Origin: Mycoplasmatota bacterium
GTDB taxonomy: Bacteria; Bacillota_I; Bacilli_A; Acholeplasmatales; Acholeplasmataceae
Assembly: GCA_024650045.1 (NCBI GenBank)
Contig: JANKMU010000001.1
Coordinates: 1-64,000 of the forward strand
Length of the DNA stretch: 64,000 nt
Reading direction: 5' to 3'
Positions 8,934 to 17,495 of this stretch are shown piece by piece (the first letter of the stretch is position 1; each line of letters starts with the position of its first letter). Under the pieces are notes generated by a model. The model searched no databases, had not been told where the DNA came from, and saw only the letters and a list, made by a program, of their open reading frames with translations. A program made the position numbers and the translations under genes.

Positions 8934-8969
8934 ATAGGTCTTGCATGATTAATTGCAAGACCTATTTTT
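8934..8969 (+). terminator. Rho-independent terminator after the cyclase gene
   Basis: Twelve-pair perfect stem, ataggtcttgca at 8934-8945 with tgcaagacctat at 8954-8965, then a T run. Confidence 0.92.
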
Positions 8970-9118
8970 GCAACGAGCAAGAGATGATGAAAAAATTTTT
9001 TTAATTGTGATAAAATGACCATCATTCATAAATGTGCTGTTGTTTTTTTTCTAGATTCAAAGTAAGATAAGAGTATAGAATAAACAGTATATATCAAAAC
9101 CTTGTTTAAGAAAGGATT

Positions 9119-9157
9119 ATGCATCTATTGCATAACAACACATATGAGATCATTTAA
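9119..9157 (+). other. Possible short leader ORF overlapping the ROK gene start
   Basis: ATG 9119 has the best ribosome site of the region (aagaaagga, five bases away) but is out of frame with the kinase. It encodes a 12-residue peptide, MHLLHNNTYEII, that ends at 9157, overlapping the kinase ATG at 9144. It could couple translation of the kinase, or it could reflect a frameshift in the start region. Confidence 0.25.
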
Positions 9158-10553
9158 ATATAGCTGTAAGCCAAAAATCATATCAGAATTAGATCCTTCA
9201 TTTCGTCCCATTGCATTAGCAAATGCAAAGTACTTGGAAGCTGTTATGAAATCAGATCATCCTGAACCAGTAACGATTGCTATTGAAAGAGACCAAGGCA
9301 TCCAATCAATTTATAAAACATTTGTTTTTAATGATTCACAGAATCAATTCGGATCTAATGCTTTTTATATTGAAAGACTTGTTAAATCTTTGCTATGGAT
9401 TAAAGGTGGTTGGAAGATTATCTTTGGTGGACCTAAATCAGTAGGTGAGTATCTTAAGCAAATATATAAAAAAAATGGCTTGCTTGAATTTGATAGAGCA
9501 TTTATGTCTAGAATTTATGAAAAAGATTTTGTAGTTGAAGTAACTACTTCTGATCAAATAAAAGAGTCAAATGAAACATCAAAGCCTTTAGGTAGACATT
9601 TGGATGGATATCGTATTGGTTTTGATGCTGGTGGATCTGACCGTAAAGTATCAGCTGTTATTGATGGTGTTCCTATTTATTCAGAAGAAGTGATTTGGCA
9701 TCCTAAACTTCAAGAAGATCCTAACTATCATTATCAAGGTATTTTAGAGTCAATGAAAACTGCAGCATCCAAAATGCCGAGAGTAGAAGCTATTGGTGTG
9801 AGTGCAGCAGGTGTTTATATCAACAATCGCGTTATGGCAGCATCGCTATTCATTAAAGTACCTGAGGATTTATTCGACATCCATGTTAAAGATATGTTTA
9901 AAAACATAGCTAAAGAGTTTGGAGATGTTCCTATTGTTGTTGCTAACGATGGAGACGTAACTGCATTAGCAGGATCAATGAGTCTAGAGGCTAATCAAGT
10001 TCTAGGTATCGCTATGGGTACCAGTCAAGCTGCAGGGTACGTTGACCAAAAAGGAAATATTACAGGATGGTTAAATGAACTTGCCTTCGTTCCGGTAGAT
10101 TATCACATCAATGCTCAAGTTGATGAGTGGTCACTAGATTTTGGTTGTGGAGTTAAATATTTTTCACAAGATGCAGTCATTAAATTAGCAAGATACGGTA
10201 ATTTAGAGATTGATCCAAGTTTATCACCGGCTGAAAAGTTAAAACATATTCAATATTTGTTAGGCAAAGGCAATGAGATTGCTAAACAAATATTTGATAC
10301 GATTGGCATTTATTTAGGATATTCAATTGCATATTATGCTGATTTCTACGATATCAATAAAATATTGATTTTAGGAAGAGTGACTTCTGGTGAAGGTGGG
10401 TTACATATCATTAAGAATGCAAAACAAGTTTTAGAAACAGAATTTCCGAAATTGGCAAAACAAATTCAACTCACATTACCAGATGAAAAAAATAGACGTG
10501 TTGGACAATCTGTTGCTGCAGCAAGTCTTCCAATCATTAAAGATAGAAAGTAA
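9144..10553 (+). CDS. ROK/BadF-like sugar kinase with N-terminal extension
   Basis: 469 residues from ATG 9144. Residues 1-150 form an extra domain of unknown type. The actin-fold kinase part begins with YRIGFDAGGSDRKVSAVIDG (phosphate 1 loop), followed by AIGVSAAGVYI, VVANDGDVTALA and GIAMGTSQAAGYV. The CxCGxxGC zinc motif of typical ROK kinases is missing; only a single Cys in LDFGCGVKYF remains. It probably phosphorylates a sugar or amino sugar in the cytoplasm. The PIG-L deacetylase gene follows by 11 bases, so the two may act on one acetylated sugar. The start is uncertain: no good ribosome site precedes ATG 9144, and an in-frame TTG at 9102 would add 14 residues. Confidence 0.7.
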   Translation: MRSFKYSCKPKIISELDPSFRPIALANAKYLEAVMKSDHPEPVTIAIERDQGIQSIYKTFVFNDSQNQFGSNAFYIERLVKSLLWIKGGWKIIFGGPKSVGEYLKQIYKKNGLLEFDRAFMSRIYEKDFVVEVTTSDQIKESNETSKPLGRHLDGYRIGFDAGGSDRKVSAVIDGVPIYSEEVIWHPKLQEDPNYHYQGILESMKTAASKMPRVEAIGVSAAGVYINNRVMAASLFIKVPEDLFDIHVKDMFKNIAKEFGDVPIVVANDGDVTALAGSMSLEANQVLGIAMGTSQAAGYVDQKGNITGWLNELAFVPVDYHINAQVDEWSLDFGCGVKYFSQDAVIKLARYGNLEIDPSLSPAEKLKHIQYLLGKGNEIAKQIFDTIGIYLGYSIAYYADFYDINKILILGRVTSGEGGLHIIKNAKQVLETEFPKLAKQIQLTLPDEKNRRVGQSVAAASLPIIKDRK

Positions 10554-10564
10554 GAGGGGATTAT

Positions 10565-11413
10565 ATGAAACTTAATAAAAAAACTGCAGAATTCTTCGTT
10601 CCAGATCAAACAAGTATTGAAGAAGCTATTCAAAGAACGACGCATATGTCAATTGCTGCACATCAAGATGATATTGAAATTATGGCGTATGATGGTATTT
10701 TAAAATGTTTTGGAAAAGATGATCAATGGTTTTTTGGTGTTGTTGTAACTAACGGTTCAGGTAGTGCTAGAGATTCCATCTATAAAAACTATACTGATGA
10801 ACAAATGATTGAAGTTAGACGTTTGGAGCAAAAAAAAGCTGCATATATTGGTGAATTCGGAGCATTGGCATTATTGGATTATCCAAGCTCTGAGACTAAA
10901 GATCCTAAAAACACAGAAATTGTTGATGAACTTACCGAGCTTGTTCGCTTAGCAAAACCAGAAATACTTTATACACATAATCTAGCAGATAAACACGACA
11001 CTCATATCGGTGTAACAACAAAAGTGATTAAAGCCTTAAGAAAACTGCCAGCAGAAATAAGACCTAATAAAGTTTATGGATGTGAAGTGTGGAGAGATCT
11101 TGATTGGATGATAGACGATGAGAAAGTCGTTTTTAATGTCAGTGATCATCCAAATCTTGCAGCATCGCTCGTTGAAGTCTTTGATTCTCAAATTGTTGGT
11201 GGGAAGCGTTATGACCTAGCAACCATGGGTAGACGTATGGCAAATGCGACATATTTCACATCACATGCTGTCGATCAAGCAAATGCTCTTACTTTTGCAA
11301 TGGATCTTACACCATTAGTTGAAGATGTTAATCTAGATATAGAAACTTATGTTCTCGATTACATTGAGCGTTTCAAAAAAGATGTATCAAAACGCATCTC
11401 AAAAATGTTATAG
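10565..11413 (+). CDS. PIG-L/LmbE-family deacetylase
   Basis: 282-residue zinc-dependent deacetylase-family protein. The metal site AAHQDDIE (His33, Asp35, Asp36) and the second motif HNLADKHDTHIG (His138, His144, His147) are intact. Family members remove N-acetyl groups from GlcNAc-type sugars. A site (agagggga) precedes ATG. It is co-transcribed with the ROK-like kinase, suggesting a two-step conversion of an N-acetylated sugar in the cytoplasm, as no signal peptide is present. The window holds no nagA (GlcNAc-6-phosphate deacetylase), so a replacement role for this pair is possible but speculative. Confidence 0.85.
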   Translation: MKLNKKTAEFFVPDQTSIEEAIQRTTHMSIAAHQDDIEIMAYDGILKCFGKDDQWFFGVVVTNGSGSARDSIYKNYTDEQMIEVRRLEQKKAAYIGEFGALALLDYPSSETKDPKNTEIVDELTELVRLAKPEILYTHNLADKHDTHIGVTTKVIKALRKLPAEIRPNKVYGCEVWRDLDWMIDDEKVVFNVSDHPNLAASLVEVFDSQIVGGKRYDLATMGRRMANATYFTSHAVDQANALTFAMDLTPLVEDVNLDIETYVLDYIERFKKDVSKRISKML

Positions 11414-11447
11414 TTTATGACCATATAAAAAAGAACTTGTGTTAAAA

Positions 11448-11481
11448 AATGCTGACAATCCATAGGAGTCAGTGTTTTTTT
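11448..11481 (+). terminator. Rho-independent terminator after the deacetylase gene
   Basis: Nine-pair stem with two G-U pairs, aatgctgac at 11448-11456 with gtcagtgtt at 11468-11476, running into a T tract. Confidence 0.8.
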
Positions 11482-11591
11482 ACTATTCGGCATTTTTTTT
11501 CATTCATTAAAGTATAGAATGAAGATGTAGAGAGCAATATCACTTGAGTGGCAGCAAAACAGTGAATCTTATCAAAGAAAGGATTAGAAAA

Positions 11592-12239
11592 ATGAAAAAA
11601 GTATTTTTTTTAGTTGCACTATTTAGTTTACTTTTCTTACAAAGTTGTCAAGAAGAAGTCATTCCAACGCTTCAATGTGGCACGAATGAAGAAAATATTA
11701 ATGGTGTATGCGAAATTATTTTACAACCCGAGGAACTCGCTTTAGTTAACGCGATTGCAAATGCTGATGATATATCAAATTATCAAATGGATATTACGAT
11801 TCAAAATGGTCATGATTTATATGATATGATTATTCAATTTGACAGTGAAAAATCTTCATTTGAATTTGATGGCCAAGTAGAATATTATGAACAACAAGGT
11901 GGAACACTTTATCATTATATTCCTCAAGGAGAACTTTATGTAAAAGAGACAGTCACAACAACAGGAAGTAATGAGTATGAATTCTTTAAATCATTTGAAG
12001 TTGATTGGTTTACCTATAACAATGGTAAGTATTTAATGAATCTACAAAATCAATCACAAGCACAACTGTTCTTTAATGATTCATTTCCAGATAGCGAACT
12101 TACAGGATTCGAAATGACGATTGAAAATGATTTTATATCAGAAATGGTTTTCTTACTTCAAGTCGGTGAAATAAGTTATCGTTTTGTTATTGAGTTTAGC
12201 AATATCGGCACAATAGATATTGTCTTACCTCAAGTATAG
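11592..12239 (+). CDS. Predicted lipoprotein with C-x7-NGxC motif
   Basis: 215-residue secreted protein. The signal peptide ends in the lipobox LQSC, with lipidated Cys19. Just after it sits CGTNEENINGVC (Cys29-Cys40), a short two-cysteine module also found in two other exported proteins of this window. The remaining about 165 residues look like a small beta-rich domain of unknown function. ATG 11592 is used because aaagaaagga lies eight bases upstream and the lipobox follows properly. The NAGPA-type glycosidase gene begins 11 bases later, so both are probably co-expressed at the cell surface. Confidence 0.75.
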   Translation: MKKVFFLVALFSLLFLQSCQEEVIPTLQCGTNEENINGVCEIILQPEELALVNAIANADDISNYQMDITIQNGHDLYDMIIQFDSEKSSFEFDGQVEYYEQQGGTLYHYIPQGELYVKETVTTTGSNEYEFFKSFEVDWFTYNNGKYLMNLQNQSQAQLFFNDSFPDSELTGFEMTIENDFISEMVFLLQVGEISYRFVIEFSNIGTIDIVLPQV

Positions 12240-12250
12240 GAGGCATAATC

Positions 12251-13813
12251 ATGAAAAAAATATTAGCCTTAATTTTATTATTACTTACAGTTTCATTTAT
12301 CCAATCTCATGAAGTCAATGCAGCATTTAGACTTTATGAGACCACAAAAGAAACAGTATTTGTTGAAGGTGTTAGACATACCAAAATTGTTGGCTCAATT
12401 GATATGGATGGCTTAGTAACTAATCAAGTAATCAACTATATAGGTGCCAATGTTAAACAATATAGTGATCTCAACATTGTAGTTGCTGATAATTACCCTG
12501 CACATGGATGGTCCATGTCTGGATTACCAGTCATTATTGAAAATGTCAATCAAAAGTATGATAACTATGATGTCATTGGTGGTGTCAACGGTGATTTTTA
12601 TGACATCAATGATACTGGTCAATCTTTATCTCTTCATGTTAGAGATTTTGAAGTTATTCAAAGAGGTTATGGTACAAATCGTAATGCAGTAGGCTTTAAA
12701 GATAATGGAGAAGTTATCCATGGTAAACCTACATTTGATGGATATGAACTTCTTGTCTATAATGATGAAGGTCAACTTAAAAATAGAGTTCCTGTTAATC
12801 ATATCAACCAAGCTCCTCAAAGTGATAGTGAAATATCTGTGTTTTTTGATGATACTTTAATTGATATTCCAGAACAGTATAATAAAGTTATCATGGAAGG
12901 TATAGAAACGAAAATTAATAAAAATAAATCCGGATATTTTGGAAAAGGTTCATTGATTGCTACAACGACTAATTCAGTAGCTATTGAAGCTAATCAGTTC
13001 ATTATTGTAGGCCATGAGTTCAATAATGATGATTTAATTACAGATACTGACTATGCTGTGGTTCAATTAGGATTAAGTGGAGAATGGAATGATGTTAGAT
13101 TTGCAATTGGTTCAGATGCACAACCACTTGTTATTGATGGAGCAGCTAATCTTTCACTTAATGCTGGAGCAAGTTGGGATTTTCCTGCTCCAAGAACAGC
13201 TATCGGTATTAAAACAGATGGCACAGTATTCTTTGTTGTCGTTGATGGTAGAAATAAACCCCAAGGCATGGATGGCGTTAAACTGAGAGAATTAGGTGAA
13301 ATCATGGCTCACTTTGGAGCAGATAGAGCTTATAATTTGGATGGTGGTGGATCTTCAACCATGGCGTTAATCGATCCAGAAACTGAAGAATATGTAATAT
13401 TAAACACACCTTCAGATTTAAGAATCAGAAGTGTAAGTAATGGTGTTTTCTTTGTTAAAGGCGAACATGAACCAATTCCTGATCCAATTCCTGAATGGCC
13501 AGATAATAGAGATCAACTTCCAATACCAGGTAATGTATTTGTAGATCAACAAGGTATACTTCATTTTGAAGAGGTACAAGGCAGTATTTCTTATAGTGTT
13601 GTCATTAATGGAAAAGAAACGATTGTTGATGATAATCAGTTAGCATTAGCTCTTCCGATTGGTTCACATGAAATCACAGTTCGTGCAAAAGGTGGATCAG
13701 CTTACAAATCTTCTGATTATACCACTCAAATTGTTTATAATGTTTATCCTCAGGACATCTATAAGTTCTTAGAATTACTTAAAAATTTCGCTAGCTATAA
13801 TACAGCTCCATAG
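12251..13813 (+). CDS. Secreted NAGPA-domain phosphodiester glycosidase
   Basis: 520 residues. A signal peptide (residues 1-24, ending VNAA) is followed by a NAGPA (DUF2233) domain of about residues 60-400: GGVNGDFYDI, NAVGFKDNG, VVDGRNKPQGMDG and YNLDGGGSSTMAL are typical. Family members cleave GlcNAc-1-phosphodiesters or act on surface polysaccharides and teichoic-acid-like polymers. A proline-rich linker (about 408-425) leads to a small C-terminal Ig-like domain. It has no C-terminal anchor, so it is probably released. It is co-transcribed with the upstream lipoprotein and closed by a terminator. Confidence 0.82.
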   Translation: MKKILALILLLLTVSFIQSHEVNAAFRLYETTKETVFVEGVRHTKIVGSIDMDGLVTNQVINYIGANVKQYSDLNIVVADNYPAHGWSMSGLPVIIENVNQKYDNYDVIGGVNGDFYDINDTGQSLSLHVRDFEVIQRGYGTNRNAVGFKDNGEVIHGKPTFDGYELLVYNDEGQLKNRVPVNHINQAPQSDSEISVFFDDTLIDIPEQYNKVIMEGIETKINKNKSGYFGKGSLIATTTNSVAIEANQFIIVGHEFNNDDLITDTDYAVVQLGLSGEWNDVRFAIGSDAQPLVIDGAANLSLNAGASWDFPAPRTAIGIKTDGTVFFVVVDGRNKPQGMDGVKLRELGEIMAHFGADRAYNLDGGGSSTMALIDPETEEYVILNTPSDLRIRSVSNGVFFVKGEHEPIPDPIPEWPDNRDQLPIPGNVFVDQQGILHFEEVQGSISYSVVINGKETIVDDNQLALALPIGSHEITVRAKGGSAYKSSDYTTQIVYNVYPQDIYKFLELLKNFASYNTAP

Positions 13814-13849
13814 GTTAAATCCTGAAAAAAATTATCTAATAATGACAAA

Positions 13850-13880
13850 ACATGCGTCTTTTGGCGCATGTTCTTTTATT
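13850..13880 (+). terminator. Rho-independent terminator after the NAGPA gene
   Basis: Stem acatgcg at 13850-13856 with cgcatgt at 13865-13871, then tcttttatt. Confidence 0.82.
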
Positions 13881-13932
13881 AATCTCATATCTATGATATG
13901 TTAGAATCGTATATTAATGTTGAGGTGGCAAA

Positions 13933-14724
13933 ATGAAGATTATTACATGTATAAAACAAGTACCAGCATCATCAAATGTTCAAGTCGATCCGAAGACTGG
14001 AGTTTTAATCAGAGATGGAAACAATGTCAAGATGAATCCTTTTGATCTTTTTGCGTTAGAAACAGCTTTTGAGATTAAAAATTTAAGTAAAAATACAACC
14101 ATTCACTCTATTACGATGGGTCCACCATCAGCAACGAGTGTATTATATGAAGCACTCTATATGGGATCAGATGAAGCAACATTAATAAGTGATAGAAGAT
14201 TTGCTGGAGCTGATGTATTAGCAACCTCTTATACGCTATCACAACTTGTTACTCATATAAACAATTTCGATTTAATTATTTGTGGTAAACAGACAACAGA
14301 TGGAGATACAGCACAAGTTGGTCCTGAAATGGCTGAGTTTTTAAACATCCCCCATGTTCCTTATGTAAAAGAAATTGTTGAAGTCAAAGAAAAATCCATC
14401 ATCATAAGAAGTGCATATGATAACTACGATGAACTAGTTGAAGTCTTTTATCCATGTTTAATAACAGTTGATAAAGACGCAAATGTACCAAGATTACCCT
14501 CATATAGAAGAAAAGTTCAATTAAGAGATTATAAGATTCAAATGATATCATTAAAAGACTTAAAAGATCAAGATCCTGATCATTATGGTCTTAATGGTTC
14601 ACCAACGCAAGTTGATGAGATTTTTCCTCCTGAGAAAAGAACAGAAGCTATTTTAGTTGAAGGTAATAGTAAGAAAATCTCAAACGAAATGTTTAAAATA
14701 TTAAAAGAAAGTCGATTCTTATAG
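13933..14724 (+). CDS. etfB: Electron-transfer flavoprotein, beta subunit
   Basis: 263-residue EtfB. It starts MKIITCIKQVPASSNVQVDP, with NPFDLFALETA and the FAD/AMP-loop region ICGKQTTDGDTAQVGPEMAE. In bifurcating Etfs this subunit carries the flavin that exchanges electrons with NAD(H). The following genes are EtfA and an FAD lactate dehydrogenase, the order of lctB-lctC-lctD of Acetobacterium woodii. A gaggtgg site lies before ATG. It is first in an operon bounded by terminators at 13850 and 17361. Confidence 0.95.
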   Translation: MKIITCIKQVPASSNVQVDPKTGVLIRDGNNVKMNPFDLFALETAFEIKNLSKNTTIHSITMGPPSATSVLYEALYMGSDEATLISDRRFAGADVLATSYTLSQLVTHINNFDLIICGKQTTDGDTAQVGPEMAEFLNIPHVPYVKEIVEVKEKSIIIRSAYDNYDELVEVFYPCLITVDKDANVPRLPSYRRKVQLRDYKIQMISLKDLKDQDPDHYGLNGSPTQVDEIFPPEKRTEAILVEGNSKKISNEMFKILKESRFL

Positions 14725-14734
14725 GTGAGTGATA

Positions 14735-15940
14735 ATGTCATATATTAAAGTAAACCAAGATAAAGTAAATGATAAAATCGCCAAAGAATTAATTGACATT
14801 TGTCCTTTTAATGCTTTTGAGTATACTGATGCATATTTATCAATAAATGCATCATGTAAAATATGTAAACTATGTGTCAAAAAAGGTCCTGATGGTGTTT
14901 GTGAGTTTATTGAATCAAAAAAAGAACTCATTGATAAATCTAGATATAAAGGTATTGCTGTATTTGTAGAAATCCATAATCAACATGCTCATCCTGTATC
15001 ATGGGAACTCATTGGTAAAGCAAAAGAACTCAAAGCAAAAACCAATGAAAAAGTGTTTGCTATAGTAATTGGAGATCAAGTTAATCATATAGCCGAAGAA
15101 GCGTTAACATATGGAGTTGACGAAGTTTTCTTATATGATGACCCAATGTTTAAGGATTTTAATGTTGAGATTTATACCAATGTTATTGAAACATTTTATA
15201 AAGCATATCAAAATAACGTTATTTTATATGGTTCAACACCTTTAGGTAGAAGTTTTGCTCCTAGGATTGCTGCTAGATTAAAAACTGGATTAACTGCTGA
15301 TTGTACGATGTTAGATATTACACATGATGGTGAGCTTTTGCAAATAAGACCAGCATTTGGTGGGAATATTATGGCGAAAATCAATACACCAAATCATCGA
15401 CCACAAATGGCAACCATTCGATATAAAATGTTTAATGCTCCCAAGATAGGTAATCCATTTGGTAAAATAAATTATGAAAAGACAGATGGAATCATTAACA
15501 AAACTGGAATAAAGCTACTTGAGACATTGCATAAACCAGTCATTTCAGATTTAAGTGATGCTGAAATCATTATTGCAGTGGGTAGAGCATTTAAGAAACA
15601 AAAAGACCTAGAACTCATTGAGCCCTTAAGAAAGAGATTGAATGCAGAAATAGGTTGTACAAGACCTTTAATTGAAAATGGTTGGTTTGACCCAAGAAAA
15701 CAAATTGGATTATCAGGAAGAACAGTCAAGCCTAAGCTCATTATCAATTTAGGTATTAGTGGTGCAGTCCAATTTATCGAAGGGATGAAAGAATCAGATT
15801 TGATTATCACAGTTAATAGTGATATTCATAATAAATTATTTGATATAAGCCATTACTCAATTGTTGGTGACATTTATGAAGTATTACCCGAATTAAATAT
15901 ATTAATAGACCAAATATTGGAGGAAAACTATGAACTATAA
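14735..15940 (+). CDS. etfA: Electron-transfer flavoprotein alpha subunit with one-cluster ferredoxin domain
   Basis: 401 residues from ATG 14735 (aggtgag seven bases upstream). Residues 1-60 are a degenerate ferredoxin domain: the first CxxCxxC triplet is gone, but CP of ICPF and the second triplet CKICKLC remain, which is exactly the ligand set for one [4Fe-4S] cluster. The C-terminal FAD domain has GRAFKKQKDL, GLSGRTVKPKLII and NLGISGAVQF. The single-cluster form fits the EtfA of the lactate dehydrogenase-Etf complex, where ferredoxin delivers or takes electrons. It overlaps the next gene by 11 bases. Confidence 0.92.
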   Translation: MSYIKVNQDKVNDKIAKELIDICPFNAFEYTDAYLSINASCKICKLCVKKGPDGVCEFIESKKELIDKSRYKGIAVFVEIHNQHAHPVSWELIGKAKELKAKTNEKVFAIVIGDQVNHIAEEALTYGVDEVFLYDDPMFKDFNVEIYTNVIETFYKAYQNNVILYGSTPLGRSFAPRIAARLKTGLTADCTMLDITHDGELLQIRPAFGGNIMAKINTPNHRPQMATIRYKMFNAPKIGNPFGKINYEKTDGIINKTGIKLLETLHKPVISDLSDAEIIIAVGRAFKKQKDLELIEPLRKRLNAEIGCTRPLIENGWFDPRKQIGLSGRTVKPKLIINLGISGAVQFIEGMKESDLIITVNSDIHNKLFDISHYSIVGDIYEVLPELNILIDQILEENYEL

Positions 15941-17327
15941 AAAAATGGATCAATCAGACTTCAGTTACTTAAAAAGTTTAGTTGGAAATGAACAAATACG
16001 CATACATAACGAAATTGAAAAAGACTTTTCACATGATGAATTAGGAACCGTGTTTGGATTTCCTGAAGCTCATGTAACGGTAATTGAAAAATCTCATATT
16101 CAAGCTATTATGAAATATGCATATCAAGAAAATATTCCAGTAACCGTTAGAGGTAGTGGAACTGGACTAGTGGGGGCTTGTGTGCCACTATACGGAGGTA
16201 TTTTACTAGATACATCAAAGATGAACCGAATTATCGAACTAGATAAGACTAACTTGACACTGCGTGTAGAACCAGGTGTTCTACTTCTAGATATTTATGA
16301 ATGTGTTGAAAAAGAAGGATTGTTTTACGCACCAGACCCAGGAGAAAAAACAGCAACGATTGGTGGAAACATATCTACAAATGCTGGAGGTATGCGTGCT
16401 GTTAAATATGGTGTTACACGCGATTGGGTTCGTGGACTAGAAGTTATTACTCCTGATGGTGAACTGATTACTTTAGGGGGTAAGGTTGTAAAAAATTCAA
16501 CAGGATATGCACTTAAAGATTTAATTATTGGAAGCGAGGGAACTTTAGGAATTATCGTAGAAGCAACCCTAAAACTTATTCCAAAGCCGAAGAAAACAAT
16601 TAGTCTACTCGTACCGTTTAAGAATAGAGAAGATGCAATTTCTGCAGCTCCAAGACTTATTATGGATCACGTGATTCCAACAGCGGTTGAGTTTTTAGAA
16701 AAACAATCACTACAATATAGCGAAGAGTTTTTAGGTAAGAAAATACCACATAATAATTTTGAAGCATATTTATTAATAAGTTATGATGGGAATAATGAAC
16801 AAGCAATCCAAGAGGATATCGAGATTGCAAGTTCATTATGTGTCAATCAATATAATGCAATTGATGTGTTCTTAGTTGATACCGAAGAGCGTAGAACTAG
16901 TGTCTGGAATGTTAGAGGTGGATTCCTAGAAGCCATCAAATCATCAACTTCAGAAATTGATGAATGCGATGTTGTTCTTCCTAGATCTAATATTGGTGCT
17001 TTCTTGGAATATGTAAGAGAACTTAGTCAAACTTTAGATATTCGCATCCCTTATTTTGGTCATGTAGGTGATGGTAATTTACATATCTATTTTTGCAAAG
17101 ATGATTTAACTGATGATATGTGGAAAGAAAAGGTTAACAAAGGTTTTTCTTTAATGTATGATAAAGCATTTACCTATGGTGGACTGGTTTCAGGAGAACA
17201 TGGAATTGGTTTTGCTAAAAGAGAATACATGGTAAAATTATTAGGTAAAAAACAGTTAGAGATGATGAAGGGTATTAAAAAAACATTTGATCCCAAAAAC
17301 ATTTTAAATCCTGGAAAAGTTGTATAA
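15930..17327 (+). CDS. FAD-linked lactate (2-hydroxyacid) dehydrogenase, GlcD/LctD type
   Basis: 465-residue flavoprotein. The PCMH-type FAD-binding domain shows VTVRGSGTGLVGACVP, DPGEKTATIGGNISTNAGG and GSEGTLGIIVEATLKL. The C-terminal cap shows YFGHVGDGNLHIY and GLVSGEHGIGFAKREY. It oxidises a 2-hydroxyacid, most likely lactate, to the 2-oxoacid. Linkage to etfBA with a single-cluster ferredoxin domain argues for the confurcating Ldh-EtfAB complex, in which lactate oxidation with NAD is driven by reduced ferredoxin, or the reverse. Glycolate as substrate cannot be excluded. A terminator follows at 17361. Confidence 0.88.
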   Translation: MNYKKMDQSDFSYLKSLVGNEQIRIHNEIEKDFSHDELGTVFGFPEAHVTVIEKSHIQAIMKYAYQENIPVTVRGSGTGLVGACVPLYGGILLDTSKMNRIIELDKTNLTLRVEPGVLLLDIYECVEKEGLFYAPDPGEKTATIGGNISTNAGGMRAVKYGVTRDWVRGLEVITPDGELITLGGKVVKNSTGYALKDLIIGSEGTLGIIVEATLKLIPKPKKTISLLVPFKNREDAISAAPRLIMDHVIPTAVEFLEKQSLQYSEEFLGKKIPHNNFEAYLLISYDGNNEQAIQEDIEIASSLCVNQYNAIDVFLVDTEERRTSVWNVRGGFLEAIKSSTSEIDECDVVLPRSNIGAFLEYVRELSQTLDIRIPYFGHVGDGNLHIYFCKDDLTDDMWKEKVNKGFSLMYDKAFTYGGLVSGEHGIGFAKREYMVKLLGKKQLEMMKGIKKTFDPKNILNPGKVV

Positions 17328-17360
17328 AGTTATTGGTATAATTAGAGTATGTATATTTAG

Positions 17361-17385
17361 AAAGGCTAGTCATTAGCCTTTTTAA
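17361..17385 (+). terminator. Rho-independent terminator after the etf-ldh operon
   Basis: Stem aaaggcta at 17361-17368 with tagccttt at 17374-17381, followed by T residues. Confidence 0.82.
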
Positions 17386-17391
17386 TTAGCG

Positions 17392-17441
17392 CATGAACAT
17401 AACTATGTTATATTCAATGAATTAATGATATAATGTTCATG
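17392..17441 (+). promoter_or_regulatory. Promoter and inverted-repeat operator of the RpiR gene
   Basis: The pair catgaacat (17392-17400) and atgttcatg (17433-17441) forms a nine-base inverted repeat spaced by 32 bases around a -10 box, TATAAT at 17429-17434. The -35 region is weak. The layout suggests autoregulation by the RpiR-type protein encoded just downstream; this is inference. Confidence 0.4.
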
Positions 17442-17495
17442 AAAACACTTACAGTTTTTAGTTGAAATAACATAGAGGTGATTGAAATTAGCGTA

